Below, one piece after another: positions 52,504 through 61,130 of a stretch of DNA of 64,000 bases. A program made the translations under genes and the position numbers. Each line of letters begins with the position of its first letter. Positions within the stretch are counted from its first letter, which is position 1. The notes beneath the pieces are model-generated. The model saw nothing but the letters and a program-made list of their open reading frames with translations, was not told the DNA's origin and did not search any database. The stretch comes from Rugosimonospora sp040255525 (GTDB taxonomy: Bacteria > Actinomycetota > Actinomycetes > Mycobacteriales > Micromonosporaceae), in contig JBDZVD010000020.1 in assembly GCA_040255525.1 (NCBI GenBank), positions 11,349 through 75,348 on the forward strand. The letters run 5' to 3'.

Positions 52504-53298
52504 ATGGAGATCAATCCCGGTGCGGCCGAGCACCCTCATCGGCAGATCGCGGCGCAACTGCGTGCCCGGATCCGGCGCGGCGACTGGGCGGCCGGAGAGC
52601 GACTGCCTTCCATTCCGGCGATCGCCCAGATGTACGGCGTGGCCAAACAGACCGTGCAGCGCACGATCGATCAGCTCCGCATCGAGGGGCTCCTGATCAC
52701 CAAGCCCGGCTCGGGTACCTTCGTGCGCGGCACCCGGCGGCGGCTCAACCGGCTGTCCCGGGGACGGTACGGCATCCAGCGCGGGTACCACGCCGACCTG
52801 GCGGCCCGGTACCGGCAGCAGCTGGTCGAGGTCGGCCGTGGCCCGGCGCCGGCCGAGGTGGCCGACGCCTTCGGCGTGTCCGAGGGCACCGAGCTGGTGG
52901 TGCGGCGGCACCTGGTACGCACGCAGGACGCCCCGGTCGAGACGGGTGCCTCGTGGCTGCTGCCCCGCGACGCCGCCGGTACCGATCTGGAGCGCATGCA
53001 GGCGTTCGGCCGGCCGCTGTACCAGGAGGTGGAGGAGGTTACCGGGCGCCGGTACGCGACCGCGACCGATCAGGTCACCGCGCGCCTGCCCACGCGCCAG
53101 GAGGCGGAGATCCTGCAGATCCGGCCGGACACGCCGGTGCTGCACCTGCTGCACGTCGCCTACGACCCCGAACACCGGCCCATCGAGGTGGCGGTGGCAA
53201 CCTGGCCCGGTCCGATGACGGCGCTCACCGAGGAGTACCGCATCCCCGCCGCACGCCCCGGCATCCTGGACGACGAGCCGGGCCTCACGCTGGGCTGA
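52504..53298 (+). CDS. GntR-family regulator with UTRA domain
   Basis: 264 aa. Winged helix: HRQIAAQLRARIRRGDWAAGERLPS, IAQMYGVAKQTVQRTIDQLR, LLITKPGSGTFVRG. UTRA ligand domain: VSEGTELVVRRHLVRTQDAP, GASWLLPRD, EVTGRRYATATDQVTARLPTRQEAEIL and PVLHLLHVAYDPEHRPIEVAVATWP. The HutC subfamily senses small metabolites such as sugars or amino-acid derivatives. No ribosome site: translation appears leaderless. Regulon not evident from context. Confidence 0.92.
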   Translation: MEINPGAAEHPHRQIAAQLRARIRRGDWAAGERLPSIPAIAQMYGVAKQTVQRTIDQLRIEGLLITKPGSGTFVRGTRRRLNRLSRGRYGIQRGYHADLAARYRQQLVEVGRGPAPAEVADAFGVSEGTELVVRRHLVRTQDAPVETGASWLLPRDAAGTDLERMQAFGRPLYQEVEEVTGRRYATATDQVTARLPTRQEAEILQIRPDTPVLHLLHVAYDPEHRPIEVAVATWPGPMTALTEEYRIPAARPGILDDEPGLTLG

Positions 53299-53375
53299 CA
53301 CCGGACACCGGACACCGCGGACACGAGACACCGCGGGCACCGGGCTCGGGCCCGAGCCGGCGTCAGCCCGCGCCG

Positions 53376-54632
53376 TCAGCCCCGCGGCGCCTCCACCAGC
53401 GATACCCCCAGAAGCGCGTCGACCGCCGCGGCCACCAGCGCCGGCGCGTCGCGATCGTCGCCCTCCCCGGCCAGCGTCGCGTCCGCCCAGGCGTCCACGA
53501 CCGCCAGCGCGCCCGGCGCGTCGAGGTCGTCGGCCAGCCGCTCCCGTACCCCGGCGAGCACATCGGCGCCCGACGGGCCGGACGGCGCCGCGGCGGCATC
53601 GCGCCACCGGGCCAGCCGCTGTTGGGACGCCTTGAGCAGGTCGTCGGTCCACTGCCGGTCGGTGCGGTAGTGGTCGGCGAGCAGGGCGAGCCGGATCGCC
53701 ATCGGATCCACGTGGTCGGCCCGCAGCCGCGAGACGAAGACCAGATTTCCCTTGCTCTTGCTCATCTTCTCGCCGTCCAGCCCGATCATCCCGGCGTGCG
53801 CGTAGTGGCTGGCGAACGGCGCGTGACCGCTCAGCGTTTCGGCGTGCGCCGCGGACATCTCGTGGTGCGGGAAGAGCAGGTCGTTGCCGCCGCCCTGCAC
53901 GTCGAGCCGGTCGCCGATGAGGTTCAGCGCGATCACCGCGCACTCGATGTGCCAACCCGGCCGGCCCGCGCCCAGAGGTCCGCCGTCCCAGGACGGCTCC
54001 GCCTCCCGGGCACCGCGCCACAGCAACGGGTCGAGCGCGTCGCGCTTGCCGGCCCGGCCGGGGTCGCCGCCCCGCTCCGCGGACAGCGTGAGCATCTCGT
54101 CCCGGGACAGGTTCGACTCGTACCCGAACCGGGGCGAGCGGGCCAGGTCGAAGTACACGTCGCCGGTACCGTCGTCGAGCCGGTACGCCACGCCCGCGTC
54201 GGCCAGTTCGTTGATCCGCTCCACGATCGACGGGATGGACTCCACCGCCCCGACGTAGTGCGCCGGCGGGATGATCCGCAGCGCCTCCATGTCCTCGCGG
54301 AACAGCGCGGTCTCCCGCATCGCCAGGACGACCCAGTCCTCGTGGTCCCGCTCGGCGCGCTCCAGCAGCGGATCGTCGACGTCGGTGACGTTCTGGACGT
54401 AGGTGACCCCGTGGCCGGCGTCGCGCCACATCCGGTTGATCAGGTCAAAAGTGATCATGGTGGCGGCGTGGCCGAGGTGGGTGGCGTCGTAGGGGGTGAT
54501 GCCGCACACGTACAGCCGGGCCGGGCCGGTCGGCTCGATGGGGTGGACCCCGCGCCGGGCCGAATCGAACAACGAAAGCGGCCGCCCCACTCCGGGCAGC
54601 CGCGGTACCTCGGGCGCGATCCAGGACTCCAT
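53376..54632 (-). CDS. mshC: MshC, cysteine:glucosaminyl-inositol ligase of mycothiol synthesis
   Basis: 418 aa, paralogue of cysteinyl-tRNA synthetase that ligates cysteine to GlcN-Ins. Motifs: LYVCGITPYDATHLGHAATM (the HIGH-type site and zinc Cys), VQNVTDVDDPLLERA, GRPGWHIECAVIALN and GEKMSKSKGNLV. The TPYDATHLGHA variant and length separate it from CysS. It is the last gene of a leftward cluster with SCO1664-, DUF3090- and phosphatase-family genes, an arrangement seen widely in actinobacteria. Confidence 0.96.
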   Translation of the reverse strand: MESWIAPEVPRLPGVGRPLSLFDSARRGVHPIEPTGPARLYVCGITPYDATHLGHAATMITFDLINRMWRDAGHGVTYVQNVTDVDDPLLERAERDHEDWVVLAMRETALFREDMEALRIIPPAHYVGAVESIPSIVERINELADAGVAYRLDDGTGDVYFDLARSPRFGYESNLSRDEMLTLSAERGGDPGRAGKRDALDPLLWRGAREAEPSWDGGPLGAGRPGWHIECAVIALNLIGDRLDVQGGGNDLLFPHHEMSAAHAETLSGHAPFASHYAHAGMIGLDGEKMSKSKGNLVFVSRLRADHVDPMAIRLALLADHYRTDRQWTDDLLKASQQRLARWRDAAAAPSGPSGADVLAGVRERLADDLDAPGALAVVDAWADATLAGEGDDRDAPALVAAAVDALLGVSLVEAPRG

Positions 54633-54707
54633 GCCTACCAGCCTACGATCTTCCGGATCACCGGCTGCGGGGAGCCGGCTGTGGGGTCCGTCGCGGTGAG
54701 AGGCGCC

Positions 54708-55511
54708 TCACACCGGCGGCCACGGTACCGCCGGCCAGTCCTCGCTCGGCGCCGGGAAGCGGCCGGACGCCAGCAGGGCGTCGATGCGCGCTCCGACCTG
54801 GTCCACCTCGGTGACGGTCAGGTGCTCGGCCAGCGCGTTGCCCAGCGCGCCGAGCAGCTCCGCGCGCAGCTTGCCCAGCACCTCCACCGCCTCGTTCGGC
54901 AGCGGTTCGTCGATCCAGCCCCACAGGATCGTCCGCAACTTGGGCTCCACGTTGAAGCAGACGCCGTGGTCGACACCCCGGACACCTCCGTCCATTGTGG
55001 ACAAGATGTGGCCGCCCTTGCGGTCCGCGTTGTTCACCATCGCGTCGAACACCGCCAGCCGGGACAGTCGGGGATCGTCGGCGTGGGCCAGCACGTACGG
55101 GGTGCCGTCCGCGTCGTGTGCCCGCATGATGCGGTGCCACCCGTCCGGCAACTCGTCCGGTGCCACGAAACCGAGCAGTGGCTCGCCGCCCTCCGGCTCG
55201 TCGATCCACAGCTGGCACGCGCCGGGCCCGAGCGGCCCCCGCTCCCGCAGCACGGTCGGGGGTACGCAGTTCCATCCGGTCGCCTGCGCCACGAGGTACG
55301 CGCTGGCCTCGCGACCGGCCAGCGTACCGTCCGGGAAGTCCCACAGCGGCCGCTCGCCCCGGATGGGTTTGTACACGCACCGGGCGGAGACGCCGTCCAG
55401 TTCGAGGATCGCCCGCAGCGTCGTGTTGGACGCCTCGGCCAACCGCCCCTCGATCTCCATCCGGCCGTTGCGCAGCAGATCCAGCGCGTCGGCCTCCGAC
55501 AGCGCGGTCAT
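54708..55511 (-). CDS. SCO1664-family protein (PI3/PI4-kinase-like fold)
   Basis: 267 aa. Kinase-like blocks: SARCVYKPIRGERPLWDFPDGTLAGREASAYLVAQATGW, LAVFDAMVNNADRKGGHIL (the catalytic-loop D-x-x-x-x-N) and VRGVDHGVCFNVEPKLRTILW (the DHG-type metal motif). Acceptor unknown. The constant association with DUF3090 and mshC in actinobacteria suggests a shared process; here 11 bp separate it from DUF3090. ATG 55511. Confidence 0.88.
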   Translation of the reverse strand: MTALSEADALDLLRNGRMEIEGRLAEASNTTLRAILELDGVSARCVYKPIRGERPLWDFPDGTLAGREASAYLVAQATGWNCVPPTVLRERGPLGPGACQLWIDEPEGGEPLLGFVAPDELPDGWHRIMRAHDADGTPYVLAHADDPRLSRLAVFDAMVNNADRKGGHILSTMDGGVRGVDHGVCFNVEPKLRTILWGWIDEPLPNEAVEVLGKLRAELLGALGNALAEHLTVTEVDQVGARIDALLASGRFPAPSEDWPAVPWPPV

Positions 55512-55522
55512 CGCCGGCCCGT

Positions 55523-56071
55523 CTACCGGTGGTAGCCGTTGTTACGCGGGCAGAGGTGCCCGCGCGGGTCCAGCGGCTGGCCGCACAGCGGGCACGGCGG
55601 ACGGCCGGCGGAGATCACGCGCCGGGCCCGGTCGATGAACTCGCGAGCCGCGGCCGGGGTCAGCCGCACCCGCAGCCGGTCCAGATCGGAGGACTCCTCG
55701 TCGGCCTCTTCCTCGTCCTCATCGGTCTCGCCGGCCGCGATCGCCTCGATCACCACGGTGCTGCTGTCGGCATCGAAGGCGAGGCCCAGGGTTCCGACCC
55801 GGAACTCCTCGTCGACCGGGTTCTCCAGCGGGTCGTTGTCCAGCGGCGCGATCCGCGCCTCCGGCAGCACCACGCCGAACCGGCGGTGGGCCTCCCCCAG
55901 CAGTTCGTCGAGCTTCTCCGCCAGCAGCGACACCTGGACCTTCTCCAGTCCCACGCTGACCAGCCGCCCGTCGCCCCGAGCCTGAAGGTAGAACGCGCGC
56001 TCACCCGGCGGGCCCACGGTCCCCGCCACGAACCGCTCCGGCGGCTCGAACGCATATACCTGACGGGTCAT
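55523..56071 (-). CDS. DUF3090 protein
   Basis: 182 aa. Start MTRQVYAFEPPERFVAGTVGPPGERAFYLQARG is typical of DUF3090, followed by LEKVQVSLLAEKLDELL and an acidic linker (DEDEEEADEESSDLD). The C-terminal treble-clef-like CPLCGQPLDPRGHLCPRNNGY has three cysteines and His that could bind zinc. Role unknown, coupled to SCO1664 and mshC by gene order. Confidence 0.92.
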   Translation of the reverse strand: MTRQVYAFEPPERFVAGTVGPPGERAFYLQARGDGRLVSVGLEKVQVSLLAEKLDELLGEAHRRFGVVLPEARIAPLDNDPLENPVDEEFRVGTLGLAFDADSSTVVIEAIAAGETDEDEEEADEESSDLDRLRVRLTPAAAREFIDRARRVISAGRPPCPLCGQPLDPRGHLCPRNNGYHR

Positions 56072-56123
56072 ACCTGTGACCCTATCCGGTCGCTACCGGT
56101 GCTGCCGAGCGGAGGCGTGCCGC

Positions 56124-56828
56124 TCACCCACCGGCGGGCCCGGCTCCGCCACCGACCACGGCGTCCGAGGTGGCCGTCCGGCGGGTACGGCGGCGTTTGG
56201 GCGGCCGCAACGCGGACAGGTCACCGCCGGTGTCGTTCGCCCTGAGCAGAAACGGCCGCAGCGGGGTGTACCGGATGACGGTCACCGAGGCCGGATCCAC
56301 CGAGATCCGCTGGAAGAGATCCAGGTGCAGCCCCAGCGCGTCGGTGACTATTGCCTTGATCACATCGCCGTGGCTGCACGCGAGCCACACCGCGTCCGGG
56401 CCGCGCTCGGCGGTCACCCGGGCGTCCCAGTCCCGGATCGACGCCACCGCCCGGGCCGACATGGCGGCCATCGACTCCCCGTTCGGGAACGTCGCGGCGG
56501 CCGGGTGCGCCTGAACGGTCCGCCACAGTGGCTGCTTGGCCAGCGTCTTGAGCTGCTGCCCCTCCCAGTCGCCGTACCGGCACTCGACCAGCCGCTCGTC
56601 GACGGCGGCCTCGACGCCCGGCAGGGCCAGCTCCAGGGTCTGCCGGCAGCGGATCAGCGGGCTGCTCACCACGGCGGCCAGCGGCAGGCTGGCCGCGGCC
56701 AGCCGCTGCCGGACCGCCTCGGCCTGTGCCCGGCCGGCCTCGTCCAACTCGGTCGGCTGGTGGCCGGCGAGCACACCCCCGGCGTTGGAGCTCGTCCGGC
56801 CGTGCCGGAGCAGGATGACGGTCGCCAC
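56124..56828 (-). CDS. histidine phosphatase (MSMEG_4193 family)
   Basis: 234 aa with the phosphoglycerate-mutase-like catalytic set: VILLRHGRTSSN (RHG), SSPLIRCRQT (second Arg), VECRYGDWEG (Glu) and WLACSHGDVIKAIV (second His). The C-terminus is a basic, probably disordered tail. Substrate unknown; the gene precedes DUF3090 in the conserved cluster. Confidence 0.92.
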   Translation of the reverse strand: MATVILLRHGRTSSNAGGVLAGHQPTELDEAGRAQAEAVRQRLAAASLPLAAVVSSPLIRCRQTLELALPGVEAAVDERLVECRYGDWEGQQLKTLAKQPLWRTVQAHPAAATFPNGESMAAMSARAVASIRDWDARVTAERGPDAVWLACSHGDVIKAIVTDALGLHLDLFQRISVDPASVTVIRYTPLRPFLLRANDTGGDLSALRPPKRRRTRRTATSDAVVGGGAGPAGG

Positions 56829-56953
56829 CGGGCAAGGTTACGCGGCCACGCTCCGCCGCGCCGAGACCCGCCCGTACCGGAGCCGGAGGCGCCGCATCCC
56901 AGAGCCGCGGCGCCCGCGGCCGCGTCAGACGGCGGCGGTAGACGGCGGCCGCG

Positions 56954-57781
56954 TCAGGTGGCGGCCAGGGCGCCGGTACCGAGCGCGACGACCAGTACCA
57001 GGCCCAGCAGGACCCGGTACCAGACGAACGCGACCAGCGAGTGCTTGCCGACGAAGCGCAGCAACCAGGCGATCGAGGCGTACCCGACGATGAAGCTCAC
57101 GATCGTGCCGACCGCCAGCGCCGGCACTCCGACCGACGGGCCGGTCAGCGCGTCCTTGAGCTCGAAGACGCCGCCGCCGAGCAGGGCCGGGATGCCCAGG
57201 AAGAAGGACAGCCGGGTGGCTGTCACCCGGTCCAGGTCGCGCAGCAGCCCGAACGAGATGGTGGCACCGGAACGGGACACGCCCGGAAACAGCGCGGCGC
57301 TCTGCGCGATACCGATGATCACCGCGTCGGTGACGTTCGTCGACCGCTCGCCCCGGGTCTGCCGGCCGGCCCGCTCGGCGTACACCATCACCGCGCTCCA
57401 CAGGATCAGCGCCAGGGCGACCACCCAGAGGTTGCGAAGCGGGCCGGTGATGGCGTCCTGGGCGGCCAGGCCGACGAGCGCGATCGGGAGCGAACCGACG
57501 ATGACGTACCAGCCGAACCGGTAGTCGAAGCCGCGGTGGCGCTTGGAGAACAGGCCGAGGACGAAGCCCTTGACGATGCGGACGATGTCCTTGAAGAAGT
57601 AGATGATCGCCGCCACGATCGCGCCGACCTGGATGACCGCCGTGTATCCGGTGACGGAGGCGTCATTGACCGGCAGGCTCAGCAGCTTCTCGGCGACCGT
57701 CAGGTGCCCGGTCGAGGAGACCGGAAGGAACTCGGTGAGCCCCTCCACCACGCCGAGCACGACGGATTTCCACAGCTCCAC
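56954..57781 (-). CDS. uppP: undecaprenyl-diphosphatase UppP/BacA
   Basis: 275 aa, eight membrane helices. Catalytic motifs: LGVVEGLTEFLPVSSTGHL (E-x-x-x-E and P-V-S-S-T-G-H) and FPGVSRSGATISFGLLRDL (second P-G-x-S-R-S-G-A). It recycles the undecaprenyl carrier for peptidoglycan and confers bacitracin tolerance. GTG 57781 directly follows the stop of the LLM gene (TAGGTG), so translation is likely coupled. Confidence 0.96.
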   Translation of the reverse strand: MELWKSVVLGVVEGLTEFLPVSSTGHLTVAEKLLSLPVNDASVTGYTAVIQVGAIVAAIIYFFKDIVRIVKGFVLGLFSKRHRGFDYRFGWYVIVGSLPIALVGLAAQDAITGPLRNLWVVALALILWSAVMVYAERAGRQTRGERSTNVTDAVIIGIAQSAALFPGVSRSGATISFGLLRDLDRVTATRLSFFLGIPALLGGGVFELKDALTGPSVGVPALAVGTIVSFIVGYASIAWLLRFVGKHSLVAFVWYRVLLGLVLVVALGTGALAAT

Positions 57782-58834
57782 CTAGTCTCCTACTCCCGAT
57801 GCGTCGAATGCCTCGGCGATCTGCCGCAGAGTCCGCACTCCGGACTCGCGGTCGCCCACGAACAGCGAGACAGACAGCGTGCTCACGCCGGAGGCGGCGA
57901 AGTCGCGCATCCGCCCGGCGATCCGGTCGACCGGGCCGAGGAGGCTGGTCCGGTCGATGAACTCCAGCGGCACGGCGGCGGCCGCGTCGCGGTGCCGCTT
58001 GGCGAGGTAGAGGTCCTGCACCTCGCGCGCCGCGTCGGCGTACCCCATCCGGCTCGCCAGCTGGTTGTAGAAGTTCTGTTTGCGGCTGCCCATGCCGCCC
58101 ACGTAGAGCGCGGCGTACCAGCGGATCAACTCGGCGCAGGACGCCACGTCGTCGCCGATCACCACCGGTACGGAGGGGACCACGTCGAAGCCGTCCAGCG
58201 TCAGGCCGGCCTTCTCGCGGCCGGCCCGCACGGAGGCCAGGTGCTCGGCGGCGAACTCCGGGGAGTAGAAGATGGCCAGCCAGCCGTCGGCGATCTCGCC
58301 GGCCAACTCCAGGTTCTTCGGGCCGACGGCGGCCAGGTAGGTGGGGATCCGCTCGCGGAGCGGGTGGAAGCCCAGCCGCAGCGCCTTGCCCGGCCCGTCG
58401 GGCAGTGGGAGCTGATAGAACTCGCCGTCGTAGGAGACGTCGGTACGGGCGATCGCCATCCGTACGATGTCCACGTACTCGCGGGTACGGGCCAGGGGCC
58501 GGCCGAACCGTACACCGTGCCACCCCTCGGACACCTGCGGCCCGGACACGCCCAGCCCGAGCCGGAACCGGCCGCCGGACAGGGTGTCGAGGGTGGCCGC
58601 GGTCATCGCGGTCATCGCCGGGGAGCGGGCCGGGATCTGCATCACCGCGGCACCCACGTCGATCCGCTCGGTCTGGCCGGCGATCCAGGCGAGCATGCTC
58701 ACCGAGTCCGACCCGTACGCCTCGGCCGCCCAGACGCAGGAGAAGCCCAGCCGGTCGGCCTCCTGGGCGAGGGCGAGGTGATCGGCCGGCGTGGTCCACG
58801 CCGTCTGGTACCCGAGACTCAGTGACAGCCGCAT
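57782..58834 (-). CDS. LLM-class F420-dependent oxidoreductase
   Basis: 350 aa luciferase-like barrel: RLSLSLGYQTAWTTPADHLALAQEADRLGFSCVWAAEAYGSDSVSMLAWIAG, IMQIPARSPAMTAM-like segment, LSGGRFRLGLGVSGPQVSEGWHG and PIPTYLAAVGPKNLELAGEIADGWL-like helix. The GVSGPQVxEGWHG variant is typical of F420-linked enzymes. Substrate unknown. GGGAGGT precedes ATG 58834. Confidence 0.9.
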   Translation of the reverse strand: MRLSLSLGYQTAWTTPADHLALAQEADRLGFSCVWAAEAYGSDSVSMLAWIAGQTERIDVGAAVMQIPARSPAMTAMTAATLDTLSGGRFRLGLGVSGPQVSEGWHGVRFGRPLARTREYVDIVRMAIARTDVSYDGEFYQLPLPDGPGKALRLGFHPLRERIPTYLAAVGPKNLELAGEIADGWLAIFYSPEFAAEHLASVRAGREKAGLTLDGFDVVPSVPVVIGDDVASCAELIRWYAALYVGGMGSRKQNFYNQLASRMGYADAAREVQDLYLAKRHRDAAAAVPLEFIDRTSLLGPVDRIAGRMRDFAASGVSTLSVSLFVGDRESGVRTLRQIAEAFDASGVGD

Positions 58835-59084
58835 GGCTACCTCCCTCTCCGCCCGCCGCCCGGGGCGGGATCCGCCGCGCCGGCCGGACCGGCAGAGCCC
58901 GGATGGCGACAAGTCGCGCCACAGCGGACACGGCAACGGACACGCCGGGCGGGTCGCACCAGGGTAGCCGGCCCGGCCGCCGCCCCCCGCCGCGGCGTGC
59001 CCAGTGCCGTTCCGGCACGACAAGTCGCCTGATCACGGCCGCGCTCCCGCGCTGCAGGTGGCGATCCATGTAGTTTCACATCTC

Positions 59085-60056
59085 ATGCAGCAACGTCCGC
59101 TCGGCCGCGCCGGACTCCTGGTGTCCCGGCTCGCCCTCGGCACCATGACCTGGGGCCGGGACACCGAGGCCGATGACGCGGCGGCCCAGCTCAAAACGTT
59201 CGTCGACGCGGGCGGCAACCTGGTCGACACGGCCGACGTGTACGGCGACGGGGACGCCGAATCGGTCATCGGCAACCTGCTGACCGGCGTGGTGAACCGC
59301 GACGACGTCCTGCTGGCCACGAAGTCCGGCCTGCGCCCGAGCCGGGAGCGGCGCCGGGACACCTCCCGGGGGCACCTGCTGCGCAGCCTGGACGCCTCAC
59401 TGTCCCGGCTCGGCGTCGACTACGTCGACCTGTGGCAGGTCCACGGGTACGACGCGGACACCCCGCTCGACGAGACCATGTCCGCCCTCGATCACGCGGT
59501 CACCACCGGCCGGGCCCGGTACATCGGGATCTCCAACTTCTCCGGTTGGCAGACGGCTCAGGCCGCGACGTGGCAGGCCGCCTGGCCCGGGCGGGCGCCG
59601 CTGGTCGCGGCCCAGGTCGAGTACTCGCTGCTGGAGCGCGGCATCGAACGCGAGGTGCTGCCCGCCTGCCAGGCCCTCGGGCTGGGGGTGCTGCCCTGGT
59701 CACCGCTCGGGCGGGGGGTGCTGACCGGCAAGTACCGGCACGGCCGCCCGGCCGACTCCCGGGCCGCGTCCCCGCACTTCGAGCTGTTCGTCTCGCTGTA
59801 CCTGGATCCGCGCTGCTCGGCGATCGTCGAATCGGTGGTGACCGCGGCGTCGGGGCTCGGCGTGTCGCCGCTGGAGGTCGCGCTGGCCTGGGTCCGGGAC
59901 CGACCAGGGGTGGTCGCACCGGTGCTCGGCGCCCGGTCGGTCGGCCAGCTACTCGGCGCCCTGCAGGTGGAGGAGATCGCTCTTCCCGGGGAGATCAGCC
60001 GGGCACTGGACGACGTCTCGGCGATTGGCGTCGGCTACCCGGAGCGCCAGGGTTGA
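59085..60056 (+). CDS. aldo/keto reductase
   Basis: 323 aa with the AKR tetrad: Asp and Tyr in NLVDTADVYGDGDAE, Lys in LLATKSGL and His in LWQVHGYDAD; also RYIGISNFSGWQ, AAQVEYSLLERGIEREVLPA and a C-terminal NADPH-site segment VVAPVLGARSVGQLLGAL. TAGTTT at 59071-59076 lies 8 bp before the ATG, so the transcript may be almost leaderless. Substrate not predictable. Confidence 0.92.
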   Translation: MQQRPLGRAGLLVSRLALGTMTWGRDTEADDAAAQLKTFVDAGGNLVDTADVYGDGDAESVIGNLLTGVVNRDDVLLATKSGLRPSRERRRDTSRGHLLRSLDASLSRLGVDYVDLWQVHGYDADTPLDETMSALDHAVTTGRARYIGISNFSGWQTAQAATWQAAWPGRAPLVAAQVEYSLLERGIEREVLPACQALGLGVLPWSPLGRGVLTGKYRHGRPADSRAASPHFELFVSLYLDPRCSAIVESVVTAASGLGVSPLEVALAWVRDRPGVVAPVLGARSVGQLLGALQVEEIALPGEISRALDDVSAIGVGYPERQG

Positions 60057-60089
60057 TGCCGCCGCCGGCCGGGAGGCAGTATCCAGGAC

Positions 60090-60281
60090 ATGGACTACGA
60101 ATACGCGCCGCTGCGGTTGCCACCGAATGTCGACCGGTTGACCGCCACGGCGCAGTTGGCGATCCAGGCGGAGTTCGCGGGCTGGGAGCTGGCCCGGGTC
60201 CAACTTTTCCGGGATGGTACCCGGAAAGTGCTGTTGCGCCGCAAGCTCAGCACGGCGCCGCAGCCCGGGATCTCGTACTGA
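60090..60281 (+). CDS. DUF5703 protein
   Basis: 63 aa: MDYEYAPLRLPPNVDRLTATAQLAIQAEF, GWELARVQLFRDGTRKVLLRRK. This matches the small actinobacterial DUF5703 family, beginning with MDYEY and holding the GWEL-x-R-V strand. Function unknown. The last codons lie in the left arm of the terminator hairpin that follows. Confidence 0.85.
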   Translation: MDYEYAPLRLPPNVDRLTATAQLAIQAEFAGWELARVQLFRDGTRKVLLRRKLSTAPQPGISY

Positions 60282-60291
60282 TCCCGGGCTG
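60261..60291 (+). terminator. hairpin overlapping the DUF5703 stop codon
   Basis: 12-bp perfect stem CAGCCCGGGATC (60261-60272) with its complement (60280-60291), loop TCGTACT; the TGA lies at the start of the right arm. Confidence 0.75.
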
Positions 60292-60454
60292 GGCACTGGA
60301 TCGCTCGCCCGGCCACCACCCGAGCCGGGCACCAACCGGCTCCGGCTGCGCTGACCGGAAACCAACCGTGCCCCGGGCATGACGACTGGCCCGGCGGCTG
60401 GTCAGGGTCTGGGTGTGCGGTGGTCAGGCGGCGGCTGGGGTGAGGGTTACCTGC

Positions 60455-60812
60455 ACAGTCGATCGTGTCGGTCTTCGGCCGGCCCGGCACGTTCTTGACC
60501 TCCCGGGCGTTGACCAACTGCACCGGCAGCCCGCACGCCTCCAGCAGGTAGTAGAAGATCCGCCAGTAATCCGACGTGCTCTCCATGGTGACCATCTGGA
60601 CACCCTGCTCGCGCAGCGACTCACCCAGGGCCAGGATGTCAGCGGTGACTGCGTCCACCGTGAACACCTTGCTGCTGCGCCGGCCATCCGAGCGTGGTAT
60701 CCGCACACACCTGCCCGAAGTCCTTGGCCACGTCGATCGCGCAGACCCGCTCGAGGACCTGCTCGCGCTCCTCGTCGAGGATCTCCTCGGGCTCCCTCTT
60801 CGTCTTTGCCAC
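60455..60812 (-). pseudogene. truncated, frameshifted IS110-family transposase
   Basis: GTG 60812 (after GAGGAGGCGGG) opens VAKTKREPEEILDEEREQVL, ERVCAIDVAKDFGQVC; a one- or two-base indel near 60705 moves the frame to RIPRSDGRRSSKVFTVD, MESTSDYWRIFYYLLEACGL, VQLVNAREVKNVPGRPKTDTID. That is the DEDD N-terminal half of IS110 transposases. Similarity ends near 60455, so the C-terminal half is missing. Inactive remnant of a mobile element. Confidence 0.88.
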
Positions 60813-60987
60813 CGACCCGCCTCCTCACATAGGGCATGTGTAGACGGGGTGGATGCCCGGGGACCTGGTCAGGGAACGGAAACTCTGACCGGCGTGCTCG
60901 TGGCAACAGTGCGTGACCCTTCCGGGTCAGGCCCCAGCGTCAGGCTCAGGCACGGACTTCACTCCCCAGCGCAGCCGACGTCACGGG

Positions 60988-61019
60988 CATCCATCGAGGG
61001 TGAAAACCCTCGATGGATG
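60988..61019. terminator. perfect 14-bp hairpin with GAAA tetraloop
   Basis: CATCCATCGAGGGT, loop GAAA, then the exact complement. It lies in the 318-bp gene-free stretch 60813-61130, downstream of the leftward gene at 61131 and upstream of the IS110 relic; it can end transcription from either side. Confidence 0.8.
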
Positions 61020-61130
61020 ATTCTGGCCGACCCCGTTCCATGGTCGCCAGCCCAGCAACCCCCGGCCACCGCTCGGCGCAACCAGACCGCAGGTTTCACG
61101 CCCGGCGTGATCAACTTTAGTTGTGAGAAC

